Below are positions 18,436 to 31,297 of a DNA stretch of 64,000 nucleotides, piece after piece; within the stretch, counting starts at the first letter, position 1, and each line of letters starts with the position of its first letter. The DNA comes from Phytopythium helicoides (taxonomy: Eukaryota; Oomycota; Peronosporomycetes; Pythiales; Pythiaceae), in assembly GCA_024867545.1 (NCBI GenBank), contig JANFNE010000018.1, positions 558,001 to 622,000 of the forward strand, in the 5' to 3' direction. The notes beneath the pieces are model-generated. The model had not been told where the DNA came from and did not search any database. It saw nothing but the letters and a program-made list of their open reading frames with translations. Both the position numbers and the translations under genes were made by a program.

Positions 18436-20434
18436 TTACTTGACCACGTCGAACACCTGCTCGATGATGCGGTGCAGATTGATGCTCTCCAAGTAGCCCT
18501 GTTGACAAATCACACGAGTTCAGCTGTTGTTGTTGAACTGAGGTGGAGATCTTCGTTGCACGCACCGCCTTTTTCTTCTTGATGTCGTTCATGTACACGA
18601 CGATCGCGTGGAAAATGTTGTCCTCGCCCTGAATACGCGGAGAGTAGACACTGATTAGCATGGCAAAGAAACCAAGGATTTCTCAGCCACTGAGAACTCA
18701 CCGGCATAATTTCGCGGACTGCTCCCTTCGTCAGCACCTTGAAGTGCGGTGGGCGTGACACTGTTTGCACGACGAATAGACGGCTTCGCACACGAGGGGT
18801 GAACGGCCGGTTGGGGCCTTTCGAAAAGTAGTATGACTTCCAGAAAGGGCGGTCGCGCTCGTTGTCGGCCGGAAGCATGTTGTCCATCATGCAGCAGAAC
18901 GTGTTCATCAGGATCTCAGCGTCAGTCGGAAGGTTATCCGACCACTCCTTGCCCTTCCAAGCCGATCCCTTGTTCCAACGGTAGCGATCAAGGCTGCGGT
19001 CCTTGGAAAGCATGAACAAACGCTCCAGCACGTATTGCTGACGCTCGAGCGACGAGTAATCCGTGCTGCTCGGGTCGCCGACGTTGAGGTACTTCTCAAA
19101 CTGTTCAAGCGATGGATTTAGTCAATGCGATCATTTCTTTGCAAGGTGACATGGAGTAACAATACGTACGCTTCTGTGCTCTTCAAACAGGAAAACACCG
19201 CGCTCCTTGGACTCGAAAAGAGGGCTTCGCGCAAAGGCGTGGAGCATATCGGACAGCGACACGTTGGTCATCTGCGTGTTGGTCTGGCCAGGAGGACACA
19301 GGAGCGCCTGCGTCGGTACACGGCGAAGGAGGAGATCGACCATCACACCACACGCGTTCAGCTCGTTTGCGTTTTGCACAAACGCTTCGACCACGTCCTT
19401 GACGTGGAACGCGAGCAGGCGGCGAATGTTGCGGCAATACAGGTGGATGAACATGTCGAGGTTGAGATCCTCGAGCTGCTTCCACGCTGCCTGTGGGTGC
19501 GATGAGGTCCGCAGCGGGTCTTCCTCTTGATCGACGGTGAGGTCGCGCATGTAAGGGTCGAATCCCGAAGCCTGGTACACTCGCGGGGCTAGTGCTGCCG
19601 GATTGCCGTAGATTCCGAACGCATCGGTCGCGAAGGTCCCACCTGCAGCCATGCTGAATTGGGAGGCTGCTGTCGCCGCAGATGCGGACGATTGCATCGC
19701 TGCGTCCGCCTCGCGAGCCTTCTGCGCATTTTGCAGCCGGCGAAGATACGCACGTCCATCCTCGACCGTCTTGACAGCCGGCGGGTCAAAAAATGACCGC
19801 TGCGAAAGCGCGTCCTCGTCGGTTGCAGCACCGCCACTTCCCCCAGCCTTCTTGACGGGCGAGATTGTCCCCAGAGACTTGAGCAGGTTGTTCACTAGCA
19901 GCATTACGGGTCAGCCCGCCGTCCCCAGCTCGCCTCAACGAATCCATCAACTCACACGCAGTCACGCGGTCCACGGCAGCCGCCTCATCCCCCGCACCTC
20001 CCCGCAGCGGAGTCGACAGGTACTGCTCGCACACCTCAGCCGTCAGCGCCAACGCAGTCGCACTCCCTTCCCACTATGCCGCACCTTGGCGTAGAACTCG
20101 TCCAGCAGCTCGCCGCCCTGCACCTGCGCGCACCGCAGCGCCACGACCGCCGCCACGACCATCACTCCATGCGCTGCCGTCGCCCACCGCCACCAGTGAG
20201 CCCAGATCCCCCGCCACCTCCGACCGCGAGCCACACACCCGTCAGCGCCGCCAGACTCGGCAGCACGCGCGCGCTCCACTCGCCGTTGAGCACGCGCCAC
20301 AGCGGCGGCAGCGCCAGCCACAGCGCGGCCGACAGGAAGCCGCTGCCGCAGCCCAGCGCCGCGCTGAACGTGGCGCGCCGCTTCTCGCGCACGGCGCGCG
20401 CCTCCATGGCCGCCAGCGCCCCGCCGTCCGCCAT
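18436..20434 (-). CDS. TMEM209: TMEM209 homologue (CYTB561_N family)
   Basis: Seven exons: 20434-20218, 20173-20085, 20022-19998, 19894-19170, 19100-18702, 18628-18566, 18498-18436; introns 44-103 bp with matching phases, giving 526 residues against about 560 in animals. The first two exons encode two hydrophobic helices near the N-terminus. The C-terminal half carries the family signature: LDRYRWNKGSAWKGKEWSD, LPTDAEILMNTFCCMMDN, PPHFKV, GEDNIFHAIVVYMNDIKKKK and the terminal INLHRIIEQVFDVVK. Animal TMEM209 is a nuclear-envelope and nucleoporin-associated membrane protein; the same site is an inference here. Exon 3 is only 25 nt. The gene converges on the zinc-finger gene, with 131 bp between stops. 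Confidence 0.88.
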
Positions 20435-20546
20435 CCCGCGTCACTTGGCCAATGTATGGCGGCGGCCGCCTGTCGCCAAAGGGAAACCTGCCCTGCCATT
20501 TCTACCAATCAAAGGCGCGAATTTCAAGACTCCAACCTATCATTGG

Positions 20547-22210
20547 ATGATAAGGAGGAATTCCTGGCACTTCAACCGCCGAGTTGCCAAGATGTGGCGC
20601 GATGGAGCAGACGTCAGCGCGGAGCTGGAGGTGCAGCGGCGGCCGCTGATGGTGGCGGCCGCTGAGTCGTTGGAAGTGGGAGAACCTGACATGATGGAGG
20701 CGGGAGACAGCAGGGCGGACGTCATGCGGAGTCTGCTGGACCACGAGGCAGAGGTGAACGTAGTCGCCACCAGCAGCAGGACGACGGCGCTGATCTGCGC
20801 GGCGATGAGAGGAGACCAAGACTCGGTGGGCACTGCTCGTGGAAAGAGGAGCAGATGTGAGAGCAGCAACGGTCTACGGAGAGACGGCACTGGCGTGCTG
20901 TGCGGCTCGAGGGCTTTTTGTATCTGTGCAGGCTTCTGATCGAGCACGGCGCAGACGTGGGAGCGACCGATATCTACGGACAAACCGTGCTCATGCGAGC
21001 GGTGGAGGGAGGAAGCCTCGATGTTGTGAGGCACCTCGTTGAACATGGAGCAGATATCAATGCGAAGGACTCGATTGATAAGCCTGTGGTGTGCTACGCT
21101 GCTGGTTGTAACTGCTCCGTCGATTGTGCGCTACCTCGTGAGTGAAGGCGCCGACATCCACACTGACGGCGGCCATTTCAAGGAGACACCACTGATGATC
21201 GCCGCAGCATCTGGAAATACTGATACTGTCAAGTTCCTCGTCGACTGCTGTGTGAACGTGAATGCGAAATCAGCAAGAGGAACTACCGCACTTATGAGGG
21301 CTGCCGGAATCGGAAGCAACGAAAGTGTGCAGTATCTGATTATCGACGGGGCAGATGTGAATGCAGCAGACGATTTCAATAACACACCATTGATGCACGC
21401 CATCACTCACAAACATATTGAGACCGTACAGCTTCTTATTGACTTTGGCGCTGACGTCAACAGAATCGTGCGATTTGGTGACACCCCAGTTTTACGATCT
21501 GCAAGATCGGGGGATCTCGACGTGCTTCGATGCTTGATTGACGCTGGAGCTGATATTAGTGCGCTTGGCTACAAAGGCCGAACGGCACTACATCTTGCGG
21601 CTTCGTATGGTTCGTTAGAAGTGGTCGAGTACCTTGTCGACCTTGGATTCAGTGTGGACCGAGAAAACCAAGATGGCCAAACCGCACTCTTTCTTGCAGC
21701 CAAGCACGGCAGTCCAACAATTATCACGAGCCTTCTGAATCATGGGGCAAATCCAACAGTGCCGCCAAATTCGATGGAGACTACACTTGTTTGTGCGATC
21801 AAATCAGGATGTCCGCTGAGCACGATCACAGAGATTGTGAATGCTGGTGCGAATGTGCATGCAACCGACACGCTAGGAAGAACAGCTCTTTTCTCAGCAG
21901 TCCAACAAAATCGGGCAGATGTAGTTGACTATCTTATTGTATGTGGTGCCGACGTAAATGCAATCCGGCACGAAGACAGACAACGCTGATGGATGCTGCG
22001 ATGGAAGGAAATACTGAGGTCGCCAAGGCTTTGATCTCGCATGGAGTCAACGTGAATGCTGTGAGCAACAACGGAGAAACTGCCCTGATGACAGCGACAA
22101 GTCGCGGACACGTCGGTTTCAGGCGCTTCTTGCTTGCCTATGGTGTTGATAATGGTGCCGAATCCGAAATTTCCGAGAGTTCAGCGCCACCTGCGGCTTG
22201 TAGCTACTGA
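20547..22210 (+). pseudogene. Ankyrin-repeat gene with four frameshifts (gene A)
   Basis: About 14 ankyrin repeats of the TALMxAAxxGxxxxVxxLLxxGADVNA type can be followed from ATG 20547 (or 20592) to the stop at 22208. The frame changes four times: +1 near 20830 (GGG), +1 near 20905 (GAGGGC), +1 near 21105 (GTAAC) and -1 near 21975. With these undone the length is 553 codons without internal stop. The protein has no other visible domain, signal peptide or membrane helix. Repeat consensus residues are well kept on both sides of each shift, so the damage is recent or artefactual. The start lies 112 bp from the divergent TMEM209 gene. Confidence 0.75.
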
Positions 22211-22389
22211 CTGAGGGTTTGCGTTTGGTGTTTGTGCAGAGTTGATGGCAAATAAAAACCAGTTTCTAGCCCCCTCTAAAACTAGCTCAATGTTACCTCA
22301 TAGAACAGCCTTGCATCGAAGTCCACACACGACAGCAGATAATTTTGCTGGAGACTCTCTTATGACCATCTATCTTTTATTGTTGCGCA

Positions 22390-24014
22390 TCAGTGTGCTC
22401 GCGCCTTCATCGTTACCATGAACGGGTCACGCATCATTAGGGTGACTGATCGACGGTATGTGACGGTTTGCCCCGACTCAACGCAAACTTGGAAGCGGCT
22501 CAATATCGCTGCAGCCACAATCTTTGATTCTAAGAGCGCAAGATTCATTCCGAGGCACGAGCGTGGGCCGCTGAAAAATGAATTGAACTTGAAAGATGAC
22601 ACTGTCACGAGTTTTCCACTGCTTTTGTCAATCCACCGCTCTGGCTTGAATTCCTTAGCGTCAGGTCCCCAAACATAAGCTAATCGGCCCATTGAGTATG
22701 TTAGGAAGGAGACGTAGGCACCGGCTGGGACTACTGTCCCGTCAGAAAGTACCGTTTCTCGGATCGCACGACGCGAGTTGACTGGCACCTGGTGGATATA
22801 ATCTCAAAGTTTCCTTGATTGCAGCCTCGAGATACACCACTTGCTGTATACTCTCCATCGAAGCTGCTACCAACTCCTTGTTGGGTCCAAAAAGGTCCGG
22901 ACATTTAGCTCGAAGCTCAGCGACGAGTTTTTGCTCAACTCGAGGGTTCTGACTGATGCAGTAAAAGAACCAGCTCACCGTTTGGGCTGTAGAGTCTCGA
23001 CCAGCCATAAAGAAATTGACAACAAAGTCGCGCAGTCCAACGAGGTCCAAGCCAGCTGAAGACTCCGAGACTACATTGTCCAGGTAAAGTCTGACGAGAT
23101 TATTCCTCCCACCTGCTTCCCGCTGGTGAAACCTGCCACATGAATTCGCACGATCTTTGATTCGACTGATCAATGATCCCCATGATAGTACTGTTCACGA
23201 CTGCGAGCCCTCGAGTCAGCTCTCCTTCGTAGCCAATGCCAAAGAAACGTCGGATTTTCACCATCCAGTTTGGGTACAATACTCGCTTGAGACTCGCGAC
23301 TTGAACAGCATCGAATGCCTTCTGGAATGGGTGCTCATCATTAACAGATTCGGAGCGCATTTCGCACCCAAACGCAAGCTCTGCGAAAGTCTCCATCGAA
23401 AAGCGGTTCATCAATCGAAACAGATCCAGGGGTTCTTGCGTCTGAGCAGCAACTGACAGCTGACCTAAAAGATCTTGTGTATGTTTGCGAACAGTGCTTG
23501 CCATAGACTCTCGTATCGCTCGGTGGGTGAACAAATGGCTGGCAGCTTTGCGCTGCTTAGCCCAAGCTTCTCCGTCAGCGATAAAGATACCTCCTCCGAG
23601 CACGTCGCCAAGGACAAATCGGATTCTTTCTCCTTTGTCAAAATTGGCAAAGTACGTCTTCTGCACGTCTTCATTACACTCTGGCGAGCAGAGGAGGTAG
23701 ATAGGAGGTCGACCAAAGAACTGGAGCCGCCAAGTGCGTCCTTCAGCGCGCTCACTGTGCTCTGTCAGCCAGTCGTAGAGCGTTTCATGGTTTCGTAGCA
23801 GGTCTATCGTGTTGCCGAGCACCGGCAACGTCGAGTCTGGCCAGTATTCGTCGCGGTGGCTGTGGTTCTTTGAGCGACTTGAGGCCGAGTAGGCCACCAC
23901 GATGGCTGCAGCGCATATGGATACACTCCATGCGAGCCATGGAGCGTTTCTGTCTTCTGCAACCTTGCTAGCAGCTTGCTGGAGTCGATCGAGAGCTGGC
24001 AGGTACGGCAGCAT
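22390..24014 (-). pseudogene. Cytochrome P450, CYP86/fatty-acid-hydroxylase type, two frameshifts
   Basis: A single-exon P450 starting at ATG 24014 with an N-terminal membrane anchor (SVSICAAAIVVAYSA). Landmarks in order: RKAASHLFTHRA (helix C region), AGRDSTAQTVSWFFYC (I helix oxygen-binding), KETLRLYPP (ExxR), FKPERW and the heme loop FFSGPRSCLG with its cysteine ligand. Two +1 shifts, one in the linker near 23150 and one near 22788 (CCAGGTGCC), split the frame; undoing both gives 540 residues. The CYP86-like clan hydroxylates fatty acids in the ER, and oomycete members fall near it, but substrate is unknown. Strongly similar to the P450 at 31298-32915. All catalytic residues are present, so it may be a working gene with sequence errors. 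Confidence 0.85.
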
Positions 24015-25284
24015 CCTTATGTGCCTCGAGTGACGACGATGCGGGAATGGAGGCTGGAATCCTTCTGAGTCCAAGCGTCGCATCAAGAAAATCATCATTC
24101 CGGACAGATGTCCTCTCCACCCATGGGTGACAACCTGACTGATGATTGGTGTGATTCCTTCTATGAGCTGGCAAGCTCTGTTTCACTGCAAATATCTTTG
24201 TGAAAGTGAACTAACTCTTGTTTCACCGAGGTTCCTACCCTCTGCCCCCTCCACTTCAGTTATACGGGACTCCCAGTATACTCTACACCGAGTCCTCAGC
24301 GTAGACTGGTTACCACGTGTGGTGGTGTTCCCTCACCACCACGATATTGGAGTTGTTCTTGACTTCTGCTCGCAATGGCCTTCCACCGTGGATCTGCGCT
24401 CTGGTGGGGGACACCTACTGAATCAACACGGCACTGTCGATGACTCGGGTGGTTGGCTTGCTTCGACTGTGATCTGCAACAGCGCAAGTCCTGCCGAGAC
24501 ATCTGGCCGCGGAAAAGAGGATAAGGCGAGCTTCACAGGCTAGGTCGTCGTCGTCGTCGAAAAACTCCGGCTGCTTGGAGTAGCTGCGCGGCCCCGGGTC
24601 GTGATCCGGGAAATGCGGCCGCTTGGACTCCATCTTGCAAATTCACGACTGAGAGAAGAAATGCTGCGCGTCGAGTGCTGTGGCTTGCTCATCCAGCGAT
24701 CCGTTCCTCCCTACGAGGGAGCCCTCCATAACGGTCCCATCGAACCGCTAGGATCCGGTGGAGCGACGTTGTGGAAAGAATTTAGGACTGTGCGTTGGAA
24801 TCCACGATGCTGCCGATGAGCTCTCAGCAAGCCTTCTACACGACCAAGAAAATCCAGTCGAGTGGTGTAGTGTCCGTTGAGTCGCCTAGGCAGTCTTCAT
24901 GACGCTCGGCTCCTTGCTGGGCTCCTGGCACTTCATGCTTATGAGAAACAAGCGCGTCTTGCAGCGACATTAGCTTGCAGTTCACGTGCTAATGTCATAA
25001 GATACGACGTTGGGAACCAAGGGGCTAAACTCGATCACTCGATCCCAGGGCATTGGACGATTTCACTGTCTGAGTGGAACCTTCGAGCCTTATTCGCATG
25101 GGGATTGCATATCAGCAATATCGCTCACCCTGGATGCCTAAAACTTTGAGAGATCATGAGCGACAGTTTGTCACCACACCATATCCTTCTCTGGAGTTAC
25201 CAAACAAAATCCAGGGTGTGCGCCATTGTTGCGAATCCTCGTTCAATGTTAGTGATATATCACCAGCGCCTTGAATCTCTATCC
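24015..25284. other. Spacer without clear genes
   Basis: No convincing gene. One minus-strand frame starting at 24633 (MESKRPHFPDHDPGPRSYSK, then an Asp run) looks like a real protein N-terminus but is lost after about 45 residues, so it may be a fragment of another gene. Confidence 0.3.
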
Positions 25285-27436
25285 TCACAAGACACCTCCT
25301 ATCGTATAGGTTGGTGTCGTAAGCATCGCCACAATCTCGTCGTGACCTTCTCGTGACGCTATGCTCACAATCGTGCTTCCAACACTGCTAACCGCGCCAG
25401 CGTCGGCTCCGCTCTCGAGAAGATAGGCCACGCACTCCTTCGCCGCATCCCTCACAGAACACTCACACGCACACATCAGAGCTGTCTCTCCGATCGCACT
25501 GACGGCGTTGACGTCTGCACCGCGGTTGACTAACAACTTGACAATGCTCAACAACCCGAACTTGGATGCATACATCAGTGCGGTTTTCCCTTCCGAGTTG
25601 GCGACATTTACGTTCGCTCCATGGTCGATCAGAAGTTGTGCAGCATCTTTACTGGCGTTGCTCGCAGCTATCGTCAAAGCAGTATCGCCGTCCTCTCTCG
25701 TCGCGTTTACATCAGCTCCAAACTCGATGAGGAGTTTGACTATGTCGACCAAGTTGTCACGAGCTCCAGTCATCAGTGGTGTGTGACCACGATGCGAAGA
25801 GATACTCGCGTCGGCTCCATGTGCAAGGAGATAATGAACAGTCTCAACACTTTTGGAGATGACCGCAAAATGCAACGGCGAGTTTCCTTGTCTACCCGAA
25901 ACATTCACGTTTGCGCCGTGGTCAACAAGGTACTTGACGATATCAGCACCATAGCCTGCCAATCGTGCCGCCTCTGTAAGCACAGTATTTCCGTAGTGGC
26001 TGGTCGCGTCCATATTTGCTCCTCGATCGACAAGAAGCATTGTCATTTCCACGCTGTGAAGATAGACAGCAAGGAGCAGTGGCGTTCGAGCTGTTGATCC
26101 TGACGCTTCCACACTAATTGCATTGTCCAGGAGATACTGCGCAACTTGAACGCAGCCAGACTTTACTGCATAGTCCAAAACGGAACACCCGTGGTTATCC
26201 ACAGTATTCCCATCAGCACCTTTCTCAACGAGATATACCACAACTTCAAAATTCCCTGCACTCGCAGCGCGCAATAACGGGCTACTGTGGTGATAATTAC
26301 TTGCATTGATGTCGGCACCAGACTCGACGAGAAATTGGACAAGTTTGAGCGATCCGATGGAGCCAGCAGCCTGCATTAACGCTGTTCCCTCCTCTTCAGC
26401 AGCGATATTCACATCCGCGCCGTGCCGAACAAGACATTCCACACTCTGGAAATCCCTGCGAGCAGCAGCTTTAACCAAAGCACTTGAGCCTCTTGACGAA
26501 ATGGCGTTGACGTTTGCACCATTTCTGATGAGGAATTGCACCAGTTGCGATCGACCCGAGGCGGCAGCCAACATCAGCGGTGTCTCTTGATTTGACCCAC
26601 CGACAACATCAACATTTGTATCGGTCCTGCACTCGGACAGTAAAAATTCAACCAACGATAAGCTTCCACTTGACGCGGCATACCATAAAACGGTCGATCC
26701 AGAAACCGCTCGAGTGTGCTCAAGTAAATATCGTACGACATCGAGACAGCCGTGCCGAGCCGCGCCGGATCGCGGCACTTTCACCTTGTAGATCTACTAA
26801 AGACACGTCAGGCTCCGTTCTTGACGAGGATCTTCACTGCTGCGAGGAAGCTTCTCTCAGCTGCAAAAATAAGTGCTGTTGCACCGCTCGAGTGGGGTGC
26901 GTTCACTGCTGCCCCATTCTTGACGAGTAGCTCCACCAGGTTCTCATCCGAGTTCATTGCTGCGTACATGAGCGGGGTGGACTGCCTTGCTGTTCTCCAC
27001 CGCATCCACATCCGCGCCATGCTCGATCAGGCATTTTAGGATTGCCACATTTGTGGCAGAGTCCCTCTTCTGGAAGTTCCTGGCAGCGTAAGTAAGAGCG
27101 GTCATTCCCCTTGAATTGCGTGCGTTCACATCTGCCCCATGGTCCAAAAGGCACCGAATGACGTCCACATGGCCAAACTCTGCCGCTCGAATCAGCGGTG
27201 ACGACAAGTTGTGCCCTGAAACCTGTTGTAGGCTTTTTCTCGAGGAGTCCATCGGCGCTCGCTCCACCGTCGAGCAGCAGCTCTACGGTCCCCAAATGAC
27301 CGCGTTGACTCGCCACGGACAGCGCTCTGTTCAGCTTGTCGATTCCAATCTCTTCGATCGCGCCTCCTCCAAACAGCTCCTCGATACAAGACACGTTGCC
27401 AGCGTTCGCCGCTTTCATTAACTTGGTGAGCGACAT
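25285..27436 (-). pseudogene. Ankyrin-repeat gene with four +1 frameshifts (gene B)
   Basis: Start at ATG 27436 (MSLTKLMKAANAGNVSCIEE), stop at 25285. About 18 ankyrin repeats fill the whole protein. Four +1 shifts interrupt it near 27238 (AAAAA), 26985 (AA), 26812 (CC) and 26770. Undoing them gives exactly 716 codons. The last 499 residues are one open frame. No signal peptide or other domain is visible. The terminal 515 bp are nearly identical to the end of gene C at 27653, while the rest of the two genes differs more, which suggests gene conversion. An inverted piece of this gene lies at 35301-35884. Ankyrin proteins mediate protein binding; partners are unknown. Confidence 0.75.
25323..25839 (-). 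repeat. Near-identical 3' block shared with gene C (copy 1)
   Basis: About 515 bp matching 27665-28180 with only scattered substitutions (roughly 97 percent identical by eye). The match begins at GCATCGCCACAATCTCG and ends near GTGCAAGGAGATA. Outside it the two ankyrin genes diverge. Confidence 0.8.
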
Positions 27437-27652
27437 TTCGCTGGAGACTCCAACGTGATCAATGGGTTGACGTCTAAACCCAATAAGCACTCTAGGGTTG
27501 GGAGTGCACACTATACCAGTACAACTAGTTTGGACTTGTGTTCGTTGGCGGCGGCGATGATCCACAAAAACGTACCCATACCACATACTTCACGGCCTGA
27601 GGACGACACCTCATGTCTGATTGCCCTAAAATCAGCAACGTACTCAAGACAA

Positions 27653-29818
27653 CTATCTAGAGCCCAGCATCGCCACAATCTCGTCGTGACCTTCTCGTGA
27701 CGCTATGCTCACAATTGTGCTTCCAACACTGCTAACCGCGCCAGCGTCGGCTCCGCTCTCGAGAAGATAGGCCACGCACTCCTTCGCCACCTCCCTCACA
27801 GAACACTCACACGCACACATCACAGCTGTTTCTCCGATCGCGCTGACAGCGTTGACGTCTGCACCGCGCTCGATTAACGACTTGACAATGCTCAACAACC
27901 CGAACCTGGATGCATACATCAGTGCGGTTTTCCCTTCCGAGTTGGCGACATTTACGTTCGCTCCATGGTCGATCAGAAGTTGTGCAGCATCTTGACTGGC
28001 GTTGCTCGCAGCTATCGTCAAAGCAGTATCGCCGTTCCTCTCTCGTCGCGTTTACATCAGCTCCAAACTCGATGAGGAGTTTGACTATGTCGACCAAGTT
28101 GTCACGAGCTCCAGTCATCAGTGGTGTGTGACCACGATGCGAAGAGATACTCACGTCGGCTCCATGTGCAAGGAGATAGCGAGCAGTCGCGGGATTAGAG
28201 TAAAAGGCGGCAAAGTGTAGTGGGGCAAAGCCCTGCACTGTCCCCAACATTTACACCTGCGCCGGCGCTGACGAGATATTTCACCAAGTCAAAGTCAATA
28301 GCTAGCGTACGCGTCGCAGCCGTTAGCACAGAATCGCCCAAGTGATTTGTTGCATGGAGATCGGCGCCTCGATCAACAAGAAGCTTTGTTATCTCCAAAT
28401 TCCTGCTGGCAACAGCAAGAAACAGCGAAGTACGGACGAGTGACCCGAAAACTTCTTTACTGGTAATGAAGTCGACGATGTACTCCACAACTGGCATGCT
28501 CCCGCTTTCGACCGCACAATCCAGAATGGAATATCCTCGCGCATCGACGAAATTCACACCTGCACCCTTCTCGACGAGATACATCACAGCAGCGAGATTC
28601 CCGTTACTTGCGGCACACAGCAGCGGTTTACTGTTGAGGTAGCTGGTTGCGTCGATGTCAGCACCAGCGTCAACGAGAAACTTCACAATACTCGATGACC
28701 CGCTGAATCTGGCAGCACACACGAGTGCGGTACCCTCTTCGGTGTCCATAAGATTGACACCTGCGCCATGGTTAACAAGGAAGTCGGCGTCATCAGCATT
28801 GCCGATACCAGCTGCTTTCATCAATGCAGTCCCACCACTTGATGTAGTTGAGTTGACATTCGCGCCTCTATTCACGAGAAACCGCATTAAAGCTGATTGA
28901 CCAGAGTTGGCCGCCAAGATCAATGGCGACGATTGATTCGGCCCACCAACCACATCAATGACTGCATCAGCACCGCATTCAGAAACCAAATATTCCACAA
29001 GCGCCAAACTCCCGCTTGAGGCAGCAAACCACAATAGAGTGGACCCATCAACAGCGCTAGCTCTTGTATCAGCACCGTGCGCGATCAAATAGCGAACAAC
29101 ATCGAGATGACCATGTCGAGCAGCCTGCATCACGGCGCTCTCTCCAAGGTGATTCGCAGATGACACGTTTGCACCACTTTCGACCAGTATTTTCACCGCT
29201 TGAAGTGATCCCTTTTCAGCTGCAAGCGCAAGGGCCGTAGTTCCAATTGAATTGGCGGTGTTCACATTTGCACCGCTTTTGATGAGAAAGCGCATCAAGT
29301 CCACGCTCTCTTTCATGACTGCATGCATGAGTGTCGAGGTTCCTGCAATGGATGCATCCACATCAGCGCCGTGCTTAACCAGACTTTTCATAATCGCGAA
29401 GCTGATTGCTGCATCTCTGTTGTGAAAGCTGTTGGCGACGTACGCGAACGCCGACTTCCCCGCCAAGTTCCGCTTGTTCACGTCGGCTCCTTGGCTCAAG
29501 AGGTACTCCAGAATATCCAAGTGGCCATGTGCTGCTGCCCGAATGAGCGGTAGCTCTGTGCCAAACCATGAATACCTCGATCGTCTTGGTCTAAGCGGAG
29601 CGTTGACGTTGGCTCCGTGATCGAGAAGGAGCTCCACAACGTTCAGACGGCCGTGCTCGATTGCTGCGGCCAGAGCAGGGCCCGAGTCCTTGGGATCCGA
29701 GGGCTAAGTCAGGACTGTCCTCCATCAGTTTCTTGACGCGGGATACGTCACCGGCACCCGCCGCTCCCACCAGCTCGAAGGTTTTCCTCATCGCTTGCTG
29801 CAAGCTTGAGATTGGCAT
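27653..29818 (-). pseudogene. Ankyrin-repeat gene with three +1 frameshifts (gene C)
   Basis: Tandem paralogue of gene B in the same orientation, starting at ATG 29818 (MPISSLQQAMRKTFELVGAA) and ending at 27653. About 18 ankyrin repeats. Three +1 shifts occur near 29693 (CCC), 28235 (GGG) and 28034 (AA). Undoing them yields 721 codons without a stop. The central 480-residue stretch is a single open frame. The N-terminal 45 residues are helical, as in gene B, and the spacing between the two genes is about 216 bp, so this is a local tandem duplication. Confidence 0.75.
27665..28180 (-). repeat. Near-identical 3' block shared with gene B (copy 2)
   Basis: Partner of the block at 25323-25839. 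Differences are mainly single substitutions, for example GCCGCATCC against GCCACCTCC, plus one extra A near 28034. Confidence 0.8.
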
Positions 29819-31297
29819 TGACAAGCAGTGAGGAAGAACACCAATGTACCAACATTCAGAGAGCGCGAACATGCACTCTATCACAGCAACCACGGTCGGG
29901 ATGATCTGCGTTTTGGTCATTTTGGCACACATTTGATGGCAAGCCAAGCGAAAATGAACACGCTTCTCCGTGCCCCAACATGGTTGTTGAGTGCAAAGTT
30001 GAGCTGGAGGTCGACCTTTCTCGAACGCCAGCAAATAAGTGGATATCCTTTCTTGAAATGCTTCGCAAAGCAAATTGAAGAGTCTTTTCCCAGCAGAGGT
30101 CACCAAAGCTGGCTAATGTACTCCAGTGTAAGTCGAACAACTGGTAGTTCTCACCTAGACGAATCAGAGGCCACACGTATAGTTCGGGACTGCTTTGGCG
30201 AAGCAATATGGCGCGCTTTCCGCGCAAATACCGATGTATGATGAAGCAGAATTCTGAAAGCTGCAGCGTGGCCATACTGAGCGGATCTTACACAGAGGCA
30301 GATGTTTCAAAGAGTTGACTGCACTCGTGGTGTCTCCGAGCTTGAAAGTGGCAAAAAAGATGGGGATTTGGGCTGTAAACTGGTACCGAACGCGATTCAA
30401 GGACAGCAAAGTACGATGGACTGCAAAGTACGATTGCGGCCTCGACACAATCGCGCTGCGCAACGAATTGATTATCGCTTGTTTCTCTCAGACATACAAG
30501 TCGGTTCCGTTTCGAACATGACGTGCGAGGCTTCAAACGCTAAATGGGTGTAAGCAAGCGATGTACCCCCGAGTTCAACAGCGTTGCGATAGTTTTCGCG
30601 ACAGAACAGAGTTTGAGTCATATCCAGGTGGCAATTATGAGATGCCACATCATCCGTGTTGGTTGCGCTGAAGGAAAGACTCGACTATGCGTTTCCGGCA
30701 GGCTCGATGCTTTTCGCGAGCTTCAAAGAAATAACGCCGAGCATCAAGATTGCAAGCTTTCCTCGCTTCGATCATCATTGTACGCCCAGCAGGCTCTCGT
30801 GCACGTAAATTAGCCACAAGTATCGCCAAGAAACTATCTCGAGTGATCCTTCTTCGATCCCGTGCATCATGACGCTGTCCCTGGTGGGCACTCGAGCTTT
30901 GAAGAATGGGTTACTCGATCCTTGTCGAGGAAGTCTCCAACGACGGCGCCAACCCTGTCCTTGCGTTGGTATATCGTGGCCCTCCATTAGAGTCGTGCAT
31001 CTCAAGGTTGTCTAAACTCAATCTGCTTGCTCGAGCCAGCGACTTCGCGTAGCTAGGGCTTTGCTAGCCCATGCAGGTGCCCTCGCTGGTGACTGTATTC
31101 ACGCGGTATACTGAGAGTGGCATGGTCTCCAGGATGCGCCAGCGGGAAAGCGCATGATGTGCGCGCACACACACGCGTCCGATGTGCACCGCTCTCCATG
31201 GACCGGAGATGAGGCTCGGATATTATCGGAGAGGAGACCGAGGTGATTGCAGTCGAGACTCAGTCCCCAGATCGGAACTTTCCACCGACAGAGCGAG
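29819..31297. other. Spacer between ankyrin gene C and the second P450
   Basis: No supported gene. Short frames at 30315-30521 (plus) and 30775-31005 (minus) have protein-like stretches but no recognised motif. The last 300 bp are GC-rich and probably hold the P450 promoter. Confidence 0.35.

Noticed and set aside
30775..31005. Possible copia-type reverse transcriptase remnant on the minus strand (YLWLIYVHESLLG)
   Set aside because: Only a faint likeness to the YVDD motif, with no neighbouring polymerase or integrase motifs and no terminal repeats.
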